26,883 nucleotides of DNA from JBHAEC01 sp041855385 (GTDB lineage: Bacteria > Bacillota > Negativicutes > Veillonellales > Veillonellaceae): the NCBI GenBank assembly GCA_041855385.1, contig JBHAEC010000103.1, positions 1 through 26,883 on the forward strand. Reading direction: 5' to 3'. Position numbers and translations under genes: made by a program. How positions within the stretch are numbered: position 1 is the first letter of the stretch; every line of letters begins with the position of its first letter. Shown here in pieces: positions 16,716 through 23,498 of the stretch. The notes below the pieces were generated by a model. It did no database searches and was not told where the DNA came from. It saw only the letters and a program-made list of their open reading frames with translations.

Positions 16716-17495
16716 TTATTTAATATTGCTAAACCACTTGTCTTCAAGCTTTTTCATTTCACCGTTTTCTTTTAGCTTTTTAAGGGCTTTGTTTATATCG
16801 GCCAACAATTGTGTATCACTCTTACGAACACCAATCCCTAATTGATGTTTCTCTAAGGCAACGGGTACAATTTTTAAATCTTTCATGCCGCTAATTTGAA
16901 TGTAGTACTTTGCAATAGGTTCGTCAAGCATAACAATCTCAACAGCACCCTGATTTAAATCTTGAAGCATATTGGGAATCGTATCAAATTGCTTTACAGT
17001 TGTGTTTGGCTTTTTTTCCGCTAAAAATGCTCCGGTAGTACCTATTTGTGCCGCTACCGTTTTACCGGCAATATCTTCCTCTCCCTTTACTCGATCATTG
17101 TCTTTTTTCACAACCATCACAAGATTAATATCGTAGTAAGGATCGGAAAAGTTAATCTTCTCCAATCGTTCTTTGGTTATAACCATTCCGGAAGCAATGG
17201 CGTCGATTTGTTTACTTTCAAGAGCCGGAATAAGGGCATCAAATCCCATACTGATAAATTCTACTTTGTAACCGAGTTCCTTTCCGATGGCATTACTGAG
17301 GTCTACATCATATCCCTTATATTCTTTCCCATCAGCAAACTCAAATGGAGGATACGTTGTCTCCGCAGCAACGCGAAGCACTTTTTCTTTTCCTGTTGCA
17401 GCCTTTTCTGTTTTTGTGTCGCCGCCACAACCAGCCAATAAAGCTACACATAATGTTGTCCCTAACATCAAACTTGCCAATTTTTTCATATTCAT
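16716..17495 (-). CDS. Amino-acid ABC transporter substrate-binding lipoprotein (second of two)
   Basis: The 259-residue protein starts with a lipoprotein signal (MNMKKLASLMLGTTLCVALLAGC), with lipobox LLAGC and Cys23 as the lipidation site. The mature part is a family-3 solute-binding protein: RVAAETTYPPFEFADGKEYKGYDVDLSNAIGKELG, then the typical ALIPALESKQIDAIASGMVITKERLEKINFSDPYY and AAQIGTTGA segments. It should capture a polar amino acid outside the inner membrane and deliver it to the permease. It is a close relative of the gene directly upstream, a tandem duplication with divergence. ATG 17495 is supported by AGAGGAGA seven bases upstream. It is followed by a strong terminator-like hairpin. 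Confidence 0.94.
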   Translation of the reverse strand: MNMKKLASLMLGTTLCVALLAGCGGDTKTEKAATGKEKVLRVAAETTYPPFEFADGKEYKGYDVDLSNAIGKELGYKVEFISMGFDALIPALESKQIDAIASGMVITKERLEKINFSDPYYDINLVMVVKKDNDRVKGEEDIAGKTVAAQIGTTGAFLAEKKPNTTVKQFDTIPNMLQDLNQGAVEIVMLDEPIAKYYIQISGMKDLKIVPVALEKHQLGIGVRKSDTQLLADINKALKKLKENGEMKKLEDKWFSNIK

Positions 17496-17517
17496 AATCA
17501 GCTCTCCTCTACCTTAC

Positions 17518-18330
17518 CTATTTTGTCGGCATGTCAGCAGGTGCATCCTGCTTAAACCATTTATTGTATATTTTATTAAATTCCCCGCTTTTTTTCAACT
17601 CCGCAATAGCATTATTAACCTCTTTTTGCAAATCTAAATTCTCTTTATTCATTGCCATACCGAAGTATTCTTTTTCTTTCAGTTCAAAAGGAACTACTTT
17701 TATCTTTTCATCTTTATGAGTAGCCGCATAATATTGTGCTACCGGCAAATCCACAATCACTGCATCTACACCGTTAATTTTCATCTCCAAAATAGCTTCA
17801 TTGCTATGATCAAATTGTTTAACCTGTACGCCTTCCAATTTTGAGGCCAGTTCTGCACCTGTTGTCCCCATCTGCACAGAGACGGTCTTTCCCGTCAAAC
17901 CGGCAGGGGATGAAATATCTCCTTTTTCTTCTTTTACCATAAAAGCTAATCCGGATTCATAATAAGGTGCTGAGAAAAGCACTTTTTCCGCTCTTGCCTT
18001 CGTAATTGTCATACCTGATACGGCAATATCAATATGTTTACTTCCAAGAGCCGGAATTAATGCATCAAAGGATACATTTTGAAACTCTATCTTTGCATTC
18101 ATTTGCTTAGCTATGGCTTTTATCATATCGATATCGTAACCATCATAATCTTTAGTTTCCTCATTTTTAAATTCAAACGGTACGAATGTTGCATTGGTTC
18201 CTACCACCAATACCTTTTCTTTCTTTTCAGTTCCGCCTTGCTTTCCCTTGTTCGTATCTGTACCGCAACCGACTAGCATAATGGCTCCCATTAAAATAGC
18301 TATGGCTCCAATAAAAAATTTATTTTTCAT
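17518..18330 (-). CDS. Amino-acid ABC transporter substrate-binding lipoprotein (first of two)
   Basis: The 270-residue protein begins MKNKFFIGAIAILMGAIMLVGC, a lipoprotein signal with lipobox MLVGC and Cys22. The family-3 binding fold follows: VVGTNATFVPFEFKNEETKDYDGYDIDMIKAIAKQM, VSFDALIPALGSKHIDIAVSGMTITKARAEKVLFSAPYY and VSVQMGTTGAELA. It is paralogous to the product of the next gene; the two share layout but differ widely, so they may offer two substrate specificities to one permease. The gene is first in its operon, behind a promoter at 18467-18495 and a leader of about 130 bases. ATG 18330 has AAGGAGA upstream. Confidence 0.94.
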   Translation of the reverse strand: MKNKFFIGAIAILMGAIMLVGCGTDTNKGKQGGTEKKEKVLVVGTNATFVPFEFKNEETKDYDGYDIDMIKAIAKQMNAKIEFQNVSFDALIPALGSKHIDIAVSGMTITKARAEKVLFSAPYYESGLAFMVKEEKGDISSPAGLTGKTVSVQMGTTGAELASKLEGVQVKQFDHSNEAILEMKINGVDAVIVDLPVAQYYAATHKDEKIKVVPFELKEKEYFGMAMNKENLDLQKEVNNAIAELKKSGEFNKIYNKWFKQDAPADMPTK

Positions 18331-18466
18331 GATTTTCTCCTTATCCTGACAATGAATAAAAATATTTTTTTTACTATCTATACTTCATCGTCGTCGGCTA
18401 TATTTTTTTATAGTATAGTTACCCATTAGGAATATCCTCTCTTACAATTTTCTGTATATGCGAATT

Positions 18467-18495
18467 ATTATACATTTCAATGAATAAATAGTCAA
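18467..18495 (-). promoter_or_regulatory. Strong promoter of the amino-acid transporter operon
   Basis: On the minus strand TTGACT (18495-18490) and a perfect TATAAT (18472-18467) are 17 bases apart. The start would be near 18460, giving a leader of about 130 bases to the first lipoprotein gene. The leader contains a 7-bp inverted repeat (CTATACT/AGTATAG, arms at 18378-18384 and 18412-18418) but no recognised riboswitch. The promoter lies directly after the ncRNA terminator. Confidence 0.82.
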
Positions 18496-18516
18496 TAGGT
18501 ATTTATTTAAAATTAA

Positions 18517-18555
18517 ATTAAAAACATCGCAAAAGAAAATCCTTTTGCGATGTTT
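18517..18555 (-). terminator. Intrinsic terminator of the non-coding RNA
   Basis: A perfect 14-bp stem (AAACATCGCAAAAG and complement; arms 18522-18535 and 18542-18555), with a six-base loop, is followed on the minus strand by a U run. Confidence 0.92.
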
Positions 18556-18756
18556 ATTTGTACGGCTGACCTGGTCTTTGTCCCCACACTCGCCTGCTGG
18601 AAGGTTCGCTCCTAAGCAAATGCTCCCCACTACTACTCCTCTCGGATTCACCGGCAGGACTTACTTCTAGGCCGCACCATGCTCACTGCTATTTTAACAG
18701 CTTACGTGGATCGTTTCGCCTGCGACTGGCATCGATTTACAACCACAGACCCGTAC
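18517..18756 (-). ncRNA. Structured non-coding RNA with own promoter and terminator, probable raiA-motif RNA
   Basis: No credible ORF occupies this stretch, which is clearly more GC-rich than the intergenic DNA around it. The predicted 5' end (GTACGG, 18756-18751) is perfectly complementary to CCGTAC at 18565-18560, just before the terminator, and the closing helix continues with CUG/CAG and GGUU/GACC. Further helices are visible: CCUGC-c-GG with CC-a-GCAGG, AUCG/CGAU around GCC/GGC, and GCUG/UAGC. The start coincides with the site predicted from the promoter at 18763-18791. Length (about 200 nt plus terminator) and location after comFC, with hpf (raiA) further on, fit the raiA-motif RNA of Firmicutes, a trans-acting or regulatory RNA of unsettled function. 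6S and SRP RNA were considered and lack their hallmark sequences. I am confident of an RNA gene, less so of its family. Confidence 0.7.
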
Positions 18757-18762
18757 CAGTAC

Positions 18763-18791
18763 ATTATAAAAGCAACAACGCTTTATAACAA
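18763..18791 (-). promoter_or_regulatory. Promoter of the non-coding RNA
   Basis: On the minus strand TTGTTA (18791-18786) and a perfect TATAAT (18768-18763) are 17 bases apart. The predicted start is at or near 18756, exactly where the self-complementary RNA end begins. Confidence 0.8.
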
Positions 18792-19015
18792 GTACAAAAT
18801 CTTGAGAAAATTAAATACTAAGTTAGTGGATAATGTAAAAAAAGCATTACGTTTTTCCTCCAACTGTATATTTTCTTCACCAATTCTATATCTATCTAAG
18901 TGTTTACTTGCTTTAATTTTAATGCTAAAAAATCATGGATTTTTTTATTTACCTCCTTTTATCCACAAATCAAAAAATTATCGTAACAAAACTCCTTAGT
19001 AATTATTTGTCAAGA
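18792..19015. other. AT-rich intergenic stretch with DnaA-box-like sites, no gene recognised
   Basis: This lies between the ncRNA promoter and the HD-GYP gene. It contains a consensus DnaA box TTATCCACA at 18959-18967, a near match (TTATCCACT on the minus strand) at 18825-18833, and an AT-rich 8-bp hairpin around 18928-18947. No credible coding region is seen. Confidence 0.4.
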
Positions 19016-19044
19016 TAGTAAGGAAAATTTTTTTATTGTATAAT
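19016..19044 (+). promoter_or_regulatory. Possible promoter of the HD-GYP gene
   Basis: A perfect TATAAT (19039-19044) followed by G stands 17 bases after a poor -35 sequence (TAGTAA, 19016-19021). It overlaps an ATG at 19043, which argues that this ATG is not the translation start. Confidence 0.45.
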
Positions 19045-19087
19045 GTGCTTACTCAATTTGGTAAATGATAAGGAAGGTTTATTTTTT

Positions 19088-19690
19088 ATGTTTATGTTAT
19101 CTCTTATGCAGCCTTCAGGAATATATGAGCTTGAAAAAGATAGCTTAGAAGCTGTAAGTGCGCAATTATTACAAATGATACAAATAAAAAACCACCACTT
19201 GTATGCGCATTCATTGCAGGTTTCAAACTATTCCGTCAGTATTGCTGCAAAGATGGGGCTTCCTTGTAATGAAATAAATCAAATTCGCCACGCGGCACTT
19301 CTACATGATGTAGGGCTTTTAATGTTACCCAATGCCGTTTTAAATAAGGTACCATACCTTAATCGGCAAGAATTATCTCGCTATCGTCAGCACGCTTCAG
19401 CCGGTGCGAATCTGATTGAAAACTATCCTTGTTGCCAACAGATTATTCCTTATATTCGTTATCATCATGAGCGTTGGGATGGCTCCGGGTATCCAAAACA
19501 TCTACAGGGACCGAACATTCCACTTGGAGCTCGTATTATTGCTATTGCCGATTATTACGACTCTATTATTAATCCGTCTACGGAATATTGGGCAAAGACA
19601 AAAAAAGAAGCAAAACGCGAACTGTTTAGTGCTTCCGGTATTTTGTTTGATCCCGATGTAGTAAAAGCCTTTATAAGCACATTAGGCTAG
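19088..19690 (+). CDS. Stand-alone HD-GYP domain protein (putative cyclic-di-GMP phosphodiesterase)
   Basis: From ATG 19088 (AAGGAAGG ten bases upstream) the protein has 200 residues; the longer frame from 19043 begins inside the -10 box and is rejected. The HD-GYP fold is plain: His41, LLHDVG with His73/Asp74, His102, HHERWDGSGYP at 126-136, and IAIADYYDSI near 152-160. Such domains hydrolyse cyclic di-GMP (or related dinucleotides) using a metal centre. No sensor, receiver or membrane domain is attached, so it is a minimal cytosolic version. The usual Lys after HD-x-G (HDIGK) is Leu here, so catalytic activity is uncertain. It is the only plus-strand gene in the window, convergent with comFC, and its stop TAG shares the palindrome CTAG with the comFC stop. 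Confidence 0.9.
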   Translation: MFMLSLMQPSGIYELEKDSLEAVSAQLLQMIQIKNHHLYAHSLQVSNYSVSIAAKMGLPCNEINQIRHAALLHDVGLLMLPNAVLNKVPYLNRQELSRYRQHASAGANLIENYPCCQQIIPYIRYHHERWDGSGYPKHLQGPNIPLGARIIAIADYYDSIINPSTEYWAKTKKEAKRELFSASGILFDPDVVKAFISTLG

Positions 19691-20361
19691 TCTTCCAACA
19701 AAGGTAAAGCCCTACTCGCAACAGTAAGGGCTTTTATTTTTTTTGCCCCTTTATCTTTTAATATTCGGGCTCCTTCTTCCAAGGTTGATCCGGTAGTAAA
19801 AATATCGTCTACCAACAGTATAATTTTTCCCTTTATTATATCAGTGTTTGTACAATAAAAGGCGTTTTTTATATTTTCTTTTCTCTCTTCCAAAGAAAGC
19901 CCCCACATAGGGACAGTCCCACTAACTTTTTTTAAGCATGGGCTCCAGTGAAATCCTCTCTTAACCAATCGTTTTTTAAAAATCAGATCTACCTGATTAA
20001 ATCCTCGTTTCTTTTTCTTTTCTTTGCTTATCGGTACAGGAACTACACAGTCAATATCTGACAACCCTGTAACATATTTAGACTCAAAAAATGCATTAAA
20101 AAAAGGAGATAAGACTATCTCCTTTTTTTCTTTATCGTTAAACTTTATATCCTGTAATACTTTTCGAAGACCTCTTTCATATAAAGCTAAAGAATAGCAA
20201 GCTGTTAAATAACTTTCTTTAGAAAGACTCAGTTGTCTCGGTTGAGAGAGATAAGCAAAACACCGATGGCACCACATGCCTTCTCGATTCACATCCCTTC
20301 CGCAACCGGGGCAACGAGGAGGATATAAAAAATCGAAAAATCCCTTTAAGAAAAAATCCAC
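19687..20361 (-). CDS. comFC: ComF family protein / amidophosphoribosyltransferase-like (ComFC)
   Basis: The 224-residue protein has an N-terminal zinc-ribbon (Cys17, Cys20, Cys31, Cys34: CPGC...CHRC). A type I phosphoribosyltransferase fold follows, with the PRPP loop VDDIFTTGST at 184-193 and the family segment KKRGFNQVDLI at about 117-127. ComFC takes part in natural transformation, probably in handling incoming single-stranded DNA with ComFA; its phosphoribosyltransferase activity is not established. GTG 20361 is the start, with AAGGAGA upstream, three bases after recD2. It ends the operon CM-SK fusion, recD2, comFC. In Firmicutes it usually lies before hpf; here an ncRNA and a transport cluster intervene. 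Confidence 0.94.
   Translation of the reverse strand: MDFFLKGFFDFLYPPRCPGCGRDVNREGMWCHRCFAYLSQPRQLSLSKESYLTACYSLALYERGLRKVLQDIKFNDKEKKEIVLSPFFNAFFESKYVTGLSDIDCVVPVPISKEKKKKRGFNQVDLIFKKRLVKRGFHWSPCLKKVSGTVPMWGLSLEERKENIKNAFYCTNTDIIKGKIILLVDDIFTTGSTLEEGARILKDKGAKKIKALTVASRALPLLED
19706..19747 (+). terminator. Terminator of the HD-GYP gene, lying inside the comFC coding end
   Basis: An 8-bp stem (AAAGCCCT with AGGGCTTT; arms 19706-19713 and 19727-19734), loop 13, is followed on the plus strand by TATTTTTTTTG. It is within the antisense of the last codons of comFC, so one sequence codes on one strand and terminates on the other. Confidence 0.75.
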
Positions 20362-20364
20362 GGC

Positions 20365-22500
20365 CTAAATCTCCTTACACAAACGCTCCTTAAACAAAGT
20401 GTACCGCCAATCGCTTTCTATTGTCTCAACAGCTTTTCTGACAGCACCCTCTGAGCCTATGATAATAACTTTCTTCTTGGCTCGCGTAACCGCCGTATAA
20501 AGCAAATTGCGTTGCAACATAATATGATAAGCGGAAATAAACGGAATAACCACTGTTTTATATTCACTTCCCTGACTTTTATGTACTGTAATCGCATAAG
20601 CCAACATTATATTTGGTGGTTCCGATAGATCATAAACCATCTCTTTATCCGGGTATTTTATAGCCATATATTGAGGCGTAATAGCAAAAACAGTTCCTAT
20701 TTCACCATTAAAAACCTCCATACTATAATTGTTTTCCACCTGAATAACTTTATCTCCCACTCGATATGTCACACCATTAAGTTTGATTTCCGGCTTATCA
20801 TTACTGTGAGGATTTATTGTTTCTTGTATTAATTTAGACAGATGAGTGCTCCCCCCGTCACCCTTTCTCATAGGAGAAATAGTTTGGATATCCTCTGTTT
20901 CCTCTACTTTACTTTTATATAATTTTATTAAAGCCTGTCGCATTTCCTCAATATTTTTTACGGGAATAAACAAAAAATCCTCTGTTTCCTCCATATCAGG
21001 CATTTGCCCGAAATTAATCTTATGGGCATTTTCAATTATTCGATTTGCTTCTTTTTGCCTGTACACTTCGCTCAACTGTGTAAATGGGATTTGTCCGGAA
21101 TACAGTAAATCTCTCAACACAAATCCTGGCCCTATAGGCGGTAGCTGATCCACATCGCCCACAAGAACTACATGTGCCGTTTCAGGTATAGCTGCCATAA
21201 GAGCCCTGTACAGTTGTATATTAAGCATAGAGGCTTCATCAACGATAACCACATCCGTTTGCAGCTGATTGTCTTCGTTAAACTCAAACTCATAAGGCTC
21301 GCCTTTCATAATCGGATGCAATAACCTATGAATGGTCGAAGCCGGAAAAGCAGTCGCTTCATTTAGCCGTTTTGCAGCCCTTCCTGTAGGCGCAGCCAGC
21401 GTAATTTTATTGTAACCCATTTTTTGAAATGCTTGCACCAATGCTTTGATGATGGTCGTTTTTCCCGTTCCCGGACCACCGGTTATAACAGAAAATTTTT
21501 TACATATAGAATGTTCTATTGCTTTCTTTTGAATATCGCCAAACTTGATTCCGTAAGCTTTCTCAAATACACTGATAAAATATGTAATATCCAAATGATG
21601 TGTAACCGTCTGTTTTAAAAATCCAAGTGTTAAGTCCACCGCTTGGATTTCTACCTCGTATAAATGTCGAAGGTAAATATACTGCATTTCCTCGTGTTCA
21701 CAAAGAATGAGTTCCTCTGATTCAAGCATACTTTCAAGAATTCCAGTTATTTCCTCTTCATACCCACCTAAAATTTGCCCTCCATTTGCCATGATTTCTT
21801 CTACCGGTACACATGTGTTCCCGCCTTCTTCCATCCGATACAAATACTCTCGTATCCCCGCCTGAAGGCGCACTTCATCATTGGGGAAGAATCCTAACCG
21901 GGTCGCTAATATATCTGCCACGGAAAAACTGGCGCCATTTTCTATATGCATTAGAACATATGGATTCTTTCTTAATACATCTATCGCTTTCTCCCCATAA
22001 ATATCATATAACTCTCCTGCCCATTTAGAGCTCACTCCGTGCTCTTCCAAGAAAAGTATAATATCCGTTAAAAAGCCGCTTCCCACCAAGAACGAATATA
22101 GTTCTTGCTTAATCTTTTCCCTTATGCCGGGCACAAGTAGAATGTCTTCTGCTTTTTCGCTTAAAACCTCACATGTTCGTGCCCCAAAATAGGACAAAAT
22201 TTTATTAATACTTTTTTCTCCTAAGCCTCTTATTTCAAGATTTTCCAAAAATCTTTTAGCACCTTGCTCCGTAGTAGGCATGCTCTTTTGTAAAGACTCA
22301 GCCTTAAATTGCTTTCCATATTTCGGATGCACAACAAAGCACCCCGTAAGAAGTAAATCTTCTCCTACCTTAGGCGCTTTGGTATTTGCAACTATTGAAA
22401 AGGATTCATTTTCATTTGTCTTTATCAAAAATGCGCAAAATCTCCCGTCCGAAGAAGCGAAGAAAACACGCTGCACAATTCCTACTAATTGTTCATTCAT
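20365..22500 (-). CDS. recD2: RecD2-type ATP-dependent DNA helicase (RecD-like)
   Basis: The 711-residue protein has the RecD2 layout: an N-terminal OB-like domain (about 1-75), helix-hairpin-helix repeats (RFLENLEIRGLGEKSINKILSYFG and further to about 210), then the SF1B helicase core. Walker A GGPGTGKTT is at 341-349, motif II DEAS at 421-424, and GDVDQLPPIGPG follows. C-terminal motifs are YAITVHKSQGSEY and LLYTAVTRAKKKV. RecD2 unwinds DNA 5' to 3' independently of RecBC and functions in repair and replication-fork stability. ATG 22500 overlaps the stop of the upstream fused aroK gene by four bases (ATGA). No good ribosome binding site is visible, which supports translational coupling. Confidence 0.96.
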   Translation of the reverse strand: MNEQLVGIVQRVFFASSDGRFCAFLIKTNENESFSIVANTKAPKVGEDLLLTGCFVVHPKYGKQFKAESLQKSMPTTEQGAKRFLENLEIRGLGEKSINKILSYFGARTCEVLSEKAEDILLVPGIREKIKQELYSFLVGSGFLTDIILFLEEHGVSSKWAGELYDIYGEKAIDVLRKNPYVLMHIENGASFSVADILATRLGFFPNDEVRLQAGIREYLYRMEEGGNTCVPVEEIMANGGQILGGYEEEITGILESMLESEELILCEHEEMQYIYLRHLYEVEIQAVDLTLGFLKQTVTHHLDITYFISVFEKAYGIKFGDIQKKAIEHSICKKFSVITGGPGTGKTTIIKALVQAFQKMGYNKITLAAPTGRAAKRLNEATAFPASTIHRLLHPIMKGEPYEFEFNEDNQLQTDVVIVDEASMLNIQLYRALMAAIPETAHVVLVGDVDQLPPIGPGFVLRDLLYSGQIPFTQLSEVYRQKEANRIIENAHKINFGQMPDMEETEDFLFIPVKNIEEMRQALIKLYKSKVEETEDIQTISPMRKGDGGSTHLSKLIQETINPHSNDKPEIKLNGVTYRVGDKVIQVENNYSMEVFNGEIGTVFAITPQYMAIKYPDKEMVYDLSEPPNIMLAYAITVHKSQGSEYKTVVIPFISAYHIMLQRNLLYTAVTRAKKKVIIIGSEGAVRKAVETIESDWRYTLFKERLCKEI

Positions 22501-23261
22501 ATATCATTTTTGGGCAGAGCTGCAACAATTGCCTCTATTGTATCTGAAATATTGCTGGCATTCTCTATTTTAATATGACTAACACGTTCATATAAAGGGT
22601 AACGTTCTTTATATAATCTGAAAATATATTCGATGCTTTCCTTCATGAGAGGCCTGATTTCCATATCCAAATCATCTAAAATTTGAGTTACATCTCTTTG
22701 AAGGAATACCACAATACCGGATTCTCTCATAAGTTGATTTGTTTCCTCCGATAAAACGGTTCCCCCTCCTGTCGCAATAATACTCGGTCTTGATTTTACA
22801 ATATCGGAAATAACCTCGTACTCATACTTTCTAAATTGAGGTTCTCCATCATAAATAATAATATTTTGAATGCTCTTTCCTGTTTTTTCTTGGATCAGTG
22901 CATCTACATCATAAAAATCCATTCCCAACTGCTGACTTAGTGCTCTTCCTACCGTTGTTTTCCCGGATCCCGGCATACCGATGAGAAAGATGTGTTGTTG
23001 CATATGTTGCTTTTCATACTTGCGACATATCTCCATTACTTTTTTTATAAATTCTTCAACATAAATCCTATCTTTCTCCTCTTCTATGAGAGCTAAATTC
23101 TTTTGAATAACTTCTTCTTCCCTGGCAGCATCAAAAATCTTTAAATTGTTTTTCTCTTTATATTTTGCGATATCCAAAATCGCTTCCAGTCGCTTTTCAA
23201 AAAGTGCTACCATCTGTGCATCAATACTGTCTATTTTCTTTCTCGCTTCTTGTAAATCCAT
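22497..23261 (-). CDS. Fused chorismate mutase (type II) - shikimate kinase
   Basis: From ATG 23261 (AAAGGAGG seven bases upstream) the protein has 254 residues; a longer frame to 23375 lies upstream of this site and is rejected. Residues 1-85 are an AroQ-type chorismate mutase: RKKIDSIDAQMVALFEKR, then Arg24, Lys35, Asp44, Arg47 and Glu48 at the E. coli active-site spacing. Residues 88-254 are a shikimate kinase: GMPGSGKTT at 95-103, FYDVD (116-120), FRKYE with Arg144, GGG at 165-167, lid RPLM with Arg203, and ERYPLYE with Arg220. The two activities are not consecutive; EPSP synthase and chorismate synthase act between them. The gene heads an operon with recD2 and comFC. Both halves look catalytically complete. 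Confidence 0.93.
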   Translation of the reverse strand: MDLQEARKKIDSIDAQMVALFEKRLEAILDIAKYKEKNNLKIFDAAREEEVIQKNLALIEEEKDRIYVEEFIKKVMEICRKYEKQHMQQHIFLIGMPGSGKTTVGRALSQQLGMDFYDVDALIQEKTGKSIQNIIIYDGEPQFRKYEYEVISDIVKSRPSIIATGGGTVLSEETNQLMRESGIVVFLQRDVTQILDDLDMEIRPLMKESIEYIFRLYKERYPLYERVSHIKIENASNISDTIEAIVAALPKNDI

Positions 23262-23361
23262 AAGGTAACCTCCTTTTCTCCTAGCATATTGTATCATAAT
23301 TCTCAATTTTGCACTATTACTTATACCCTTACCGTCAATAATATCAGCATGTTTACTACCC

Positions 23362-23438
23362 ATAATAAAAAGCATGACAAAGATCTTATAGCCAAAAGTA
23401 CAATGTTCCCTTCCGACCTGTTCATCCCTGTCATGCTT
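23362..23438 (-). other. Long-loop hairpin with terminator-like end; possible small RNA or leader element
   Basis: A perfect 10-bp stem (AAGCATGACA with TGTCATGCTT; arms 23370-23379 and 23429-23438) closes a 49-base loop. On the minus strand the 3' arm runs into TTTATT, as in an intrinsic terminator. AGGUC/GAUCU can pair inside the loop. A possible promoter (TTTTGG, 16 bases, TATATT) lies just upstream near 23450-23477. The loop contains ACAGGTC-GGAAGG-GAACA, similar to the SRP RNA tip but one base short in the apical stem. It could end the aminotransferase relic's transcript, be a small RNA, or attenuate the chorismate mutase-shikimate kinase gene 100 bases downstream. Confidence 0.5.
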
Positions 23439-23498
23439 ATCTATTAAATATACTATATTTACCTATCCCCAAAAGAGAAATTAAAAACTACAATTCCC

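Noticed and set aside
18560..18756. 6S RNA, SRP RNA, tmRNA or RNase P RNA for the structured RNA
   Set aside because: The SRP tip (GGAA loop with AGCAGC), tmRNA tag frame and tRNA-like end, and RNase P conserved cores are not found. A 6S-like long hairpin is possible in outline, but genomic location favours the raiA motif.
18442..18999. Short ORFs on both strands in the intergenic region (18442-18651 minus, 18679-18999 plus)
   Set aside because: They overlap the structured RNA, its terminator or promoters, lack credible ribosome binding sites and show no protein-like composition.
18792..19042. A replication origin
   Set aside because: Only one perfect DnaA box plus one near match, with no dnaA, dnaN or clustered boxes nearby.
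23262..23375. N-terminal extension of the chorismate mutase-shikimate kinase frame
   Set aside because: It begins in a hairpin arm and lies upstream of the strong AAAGGAGG site that serves ATG 23261, where the chorismate mutase domain starts.
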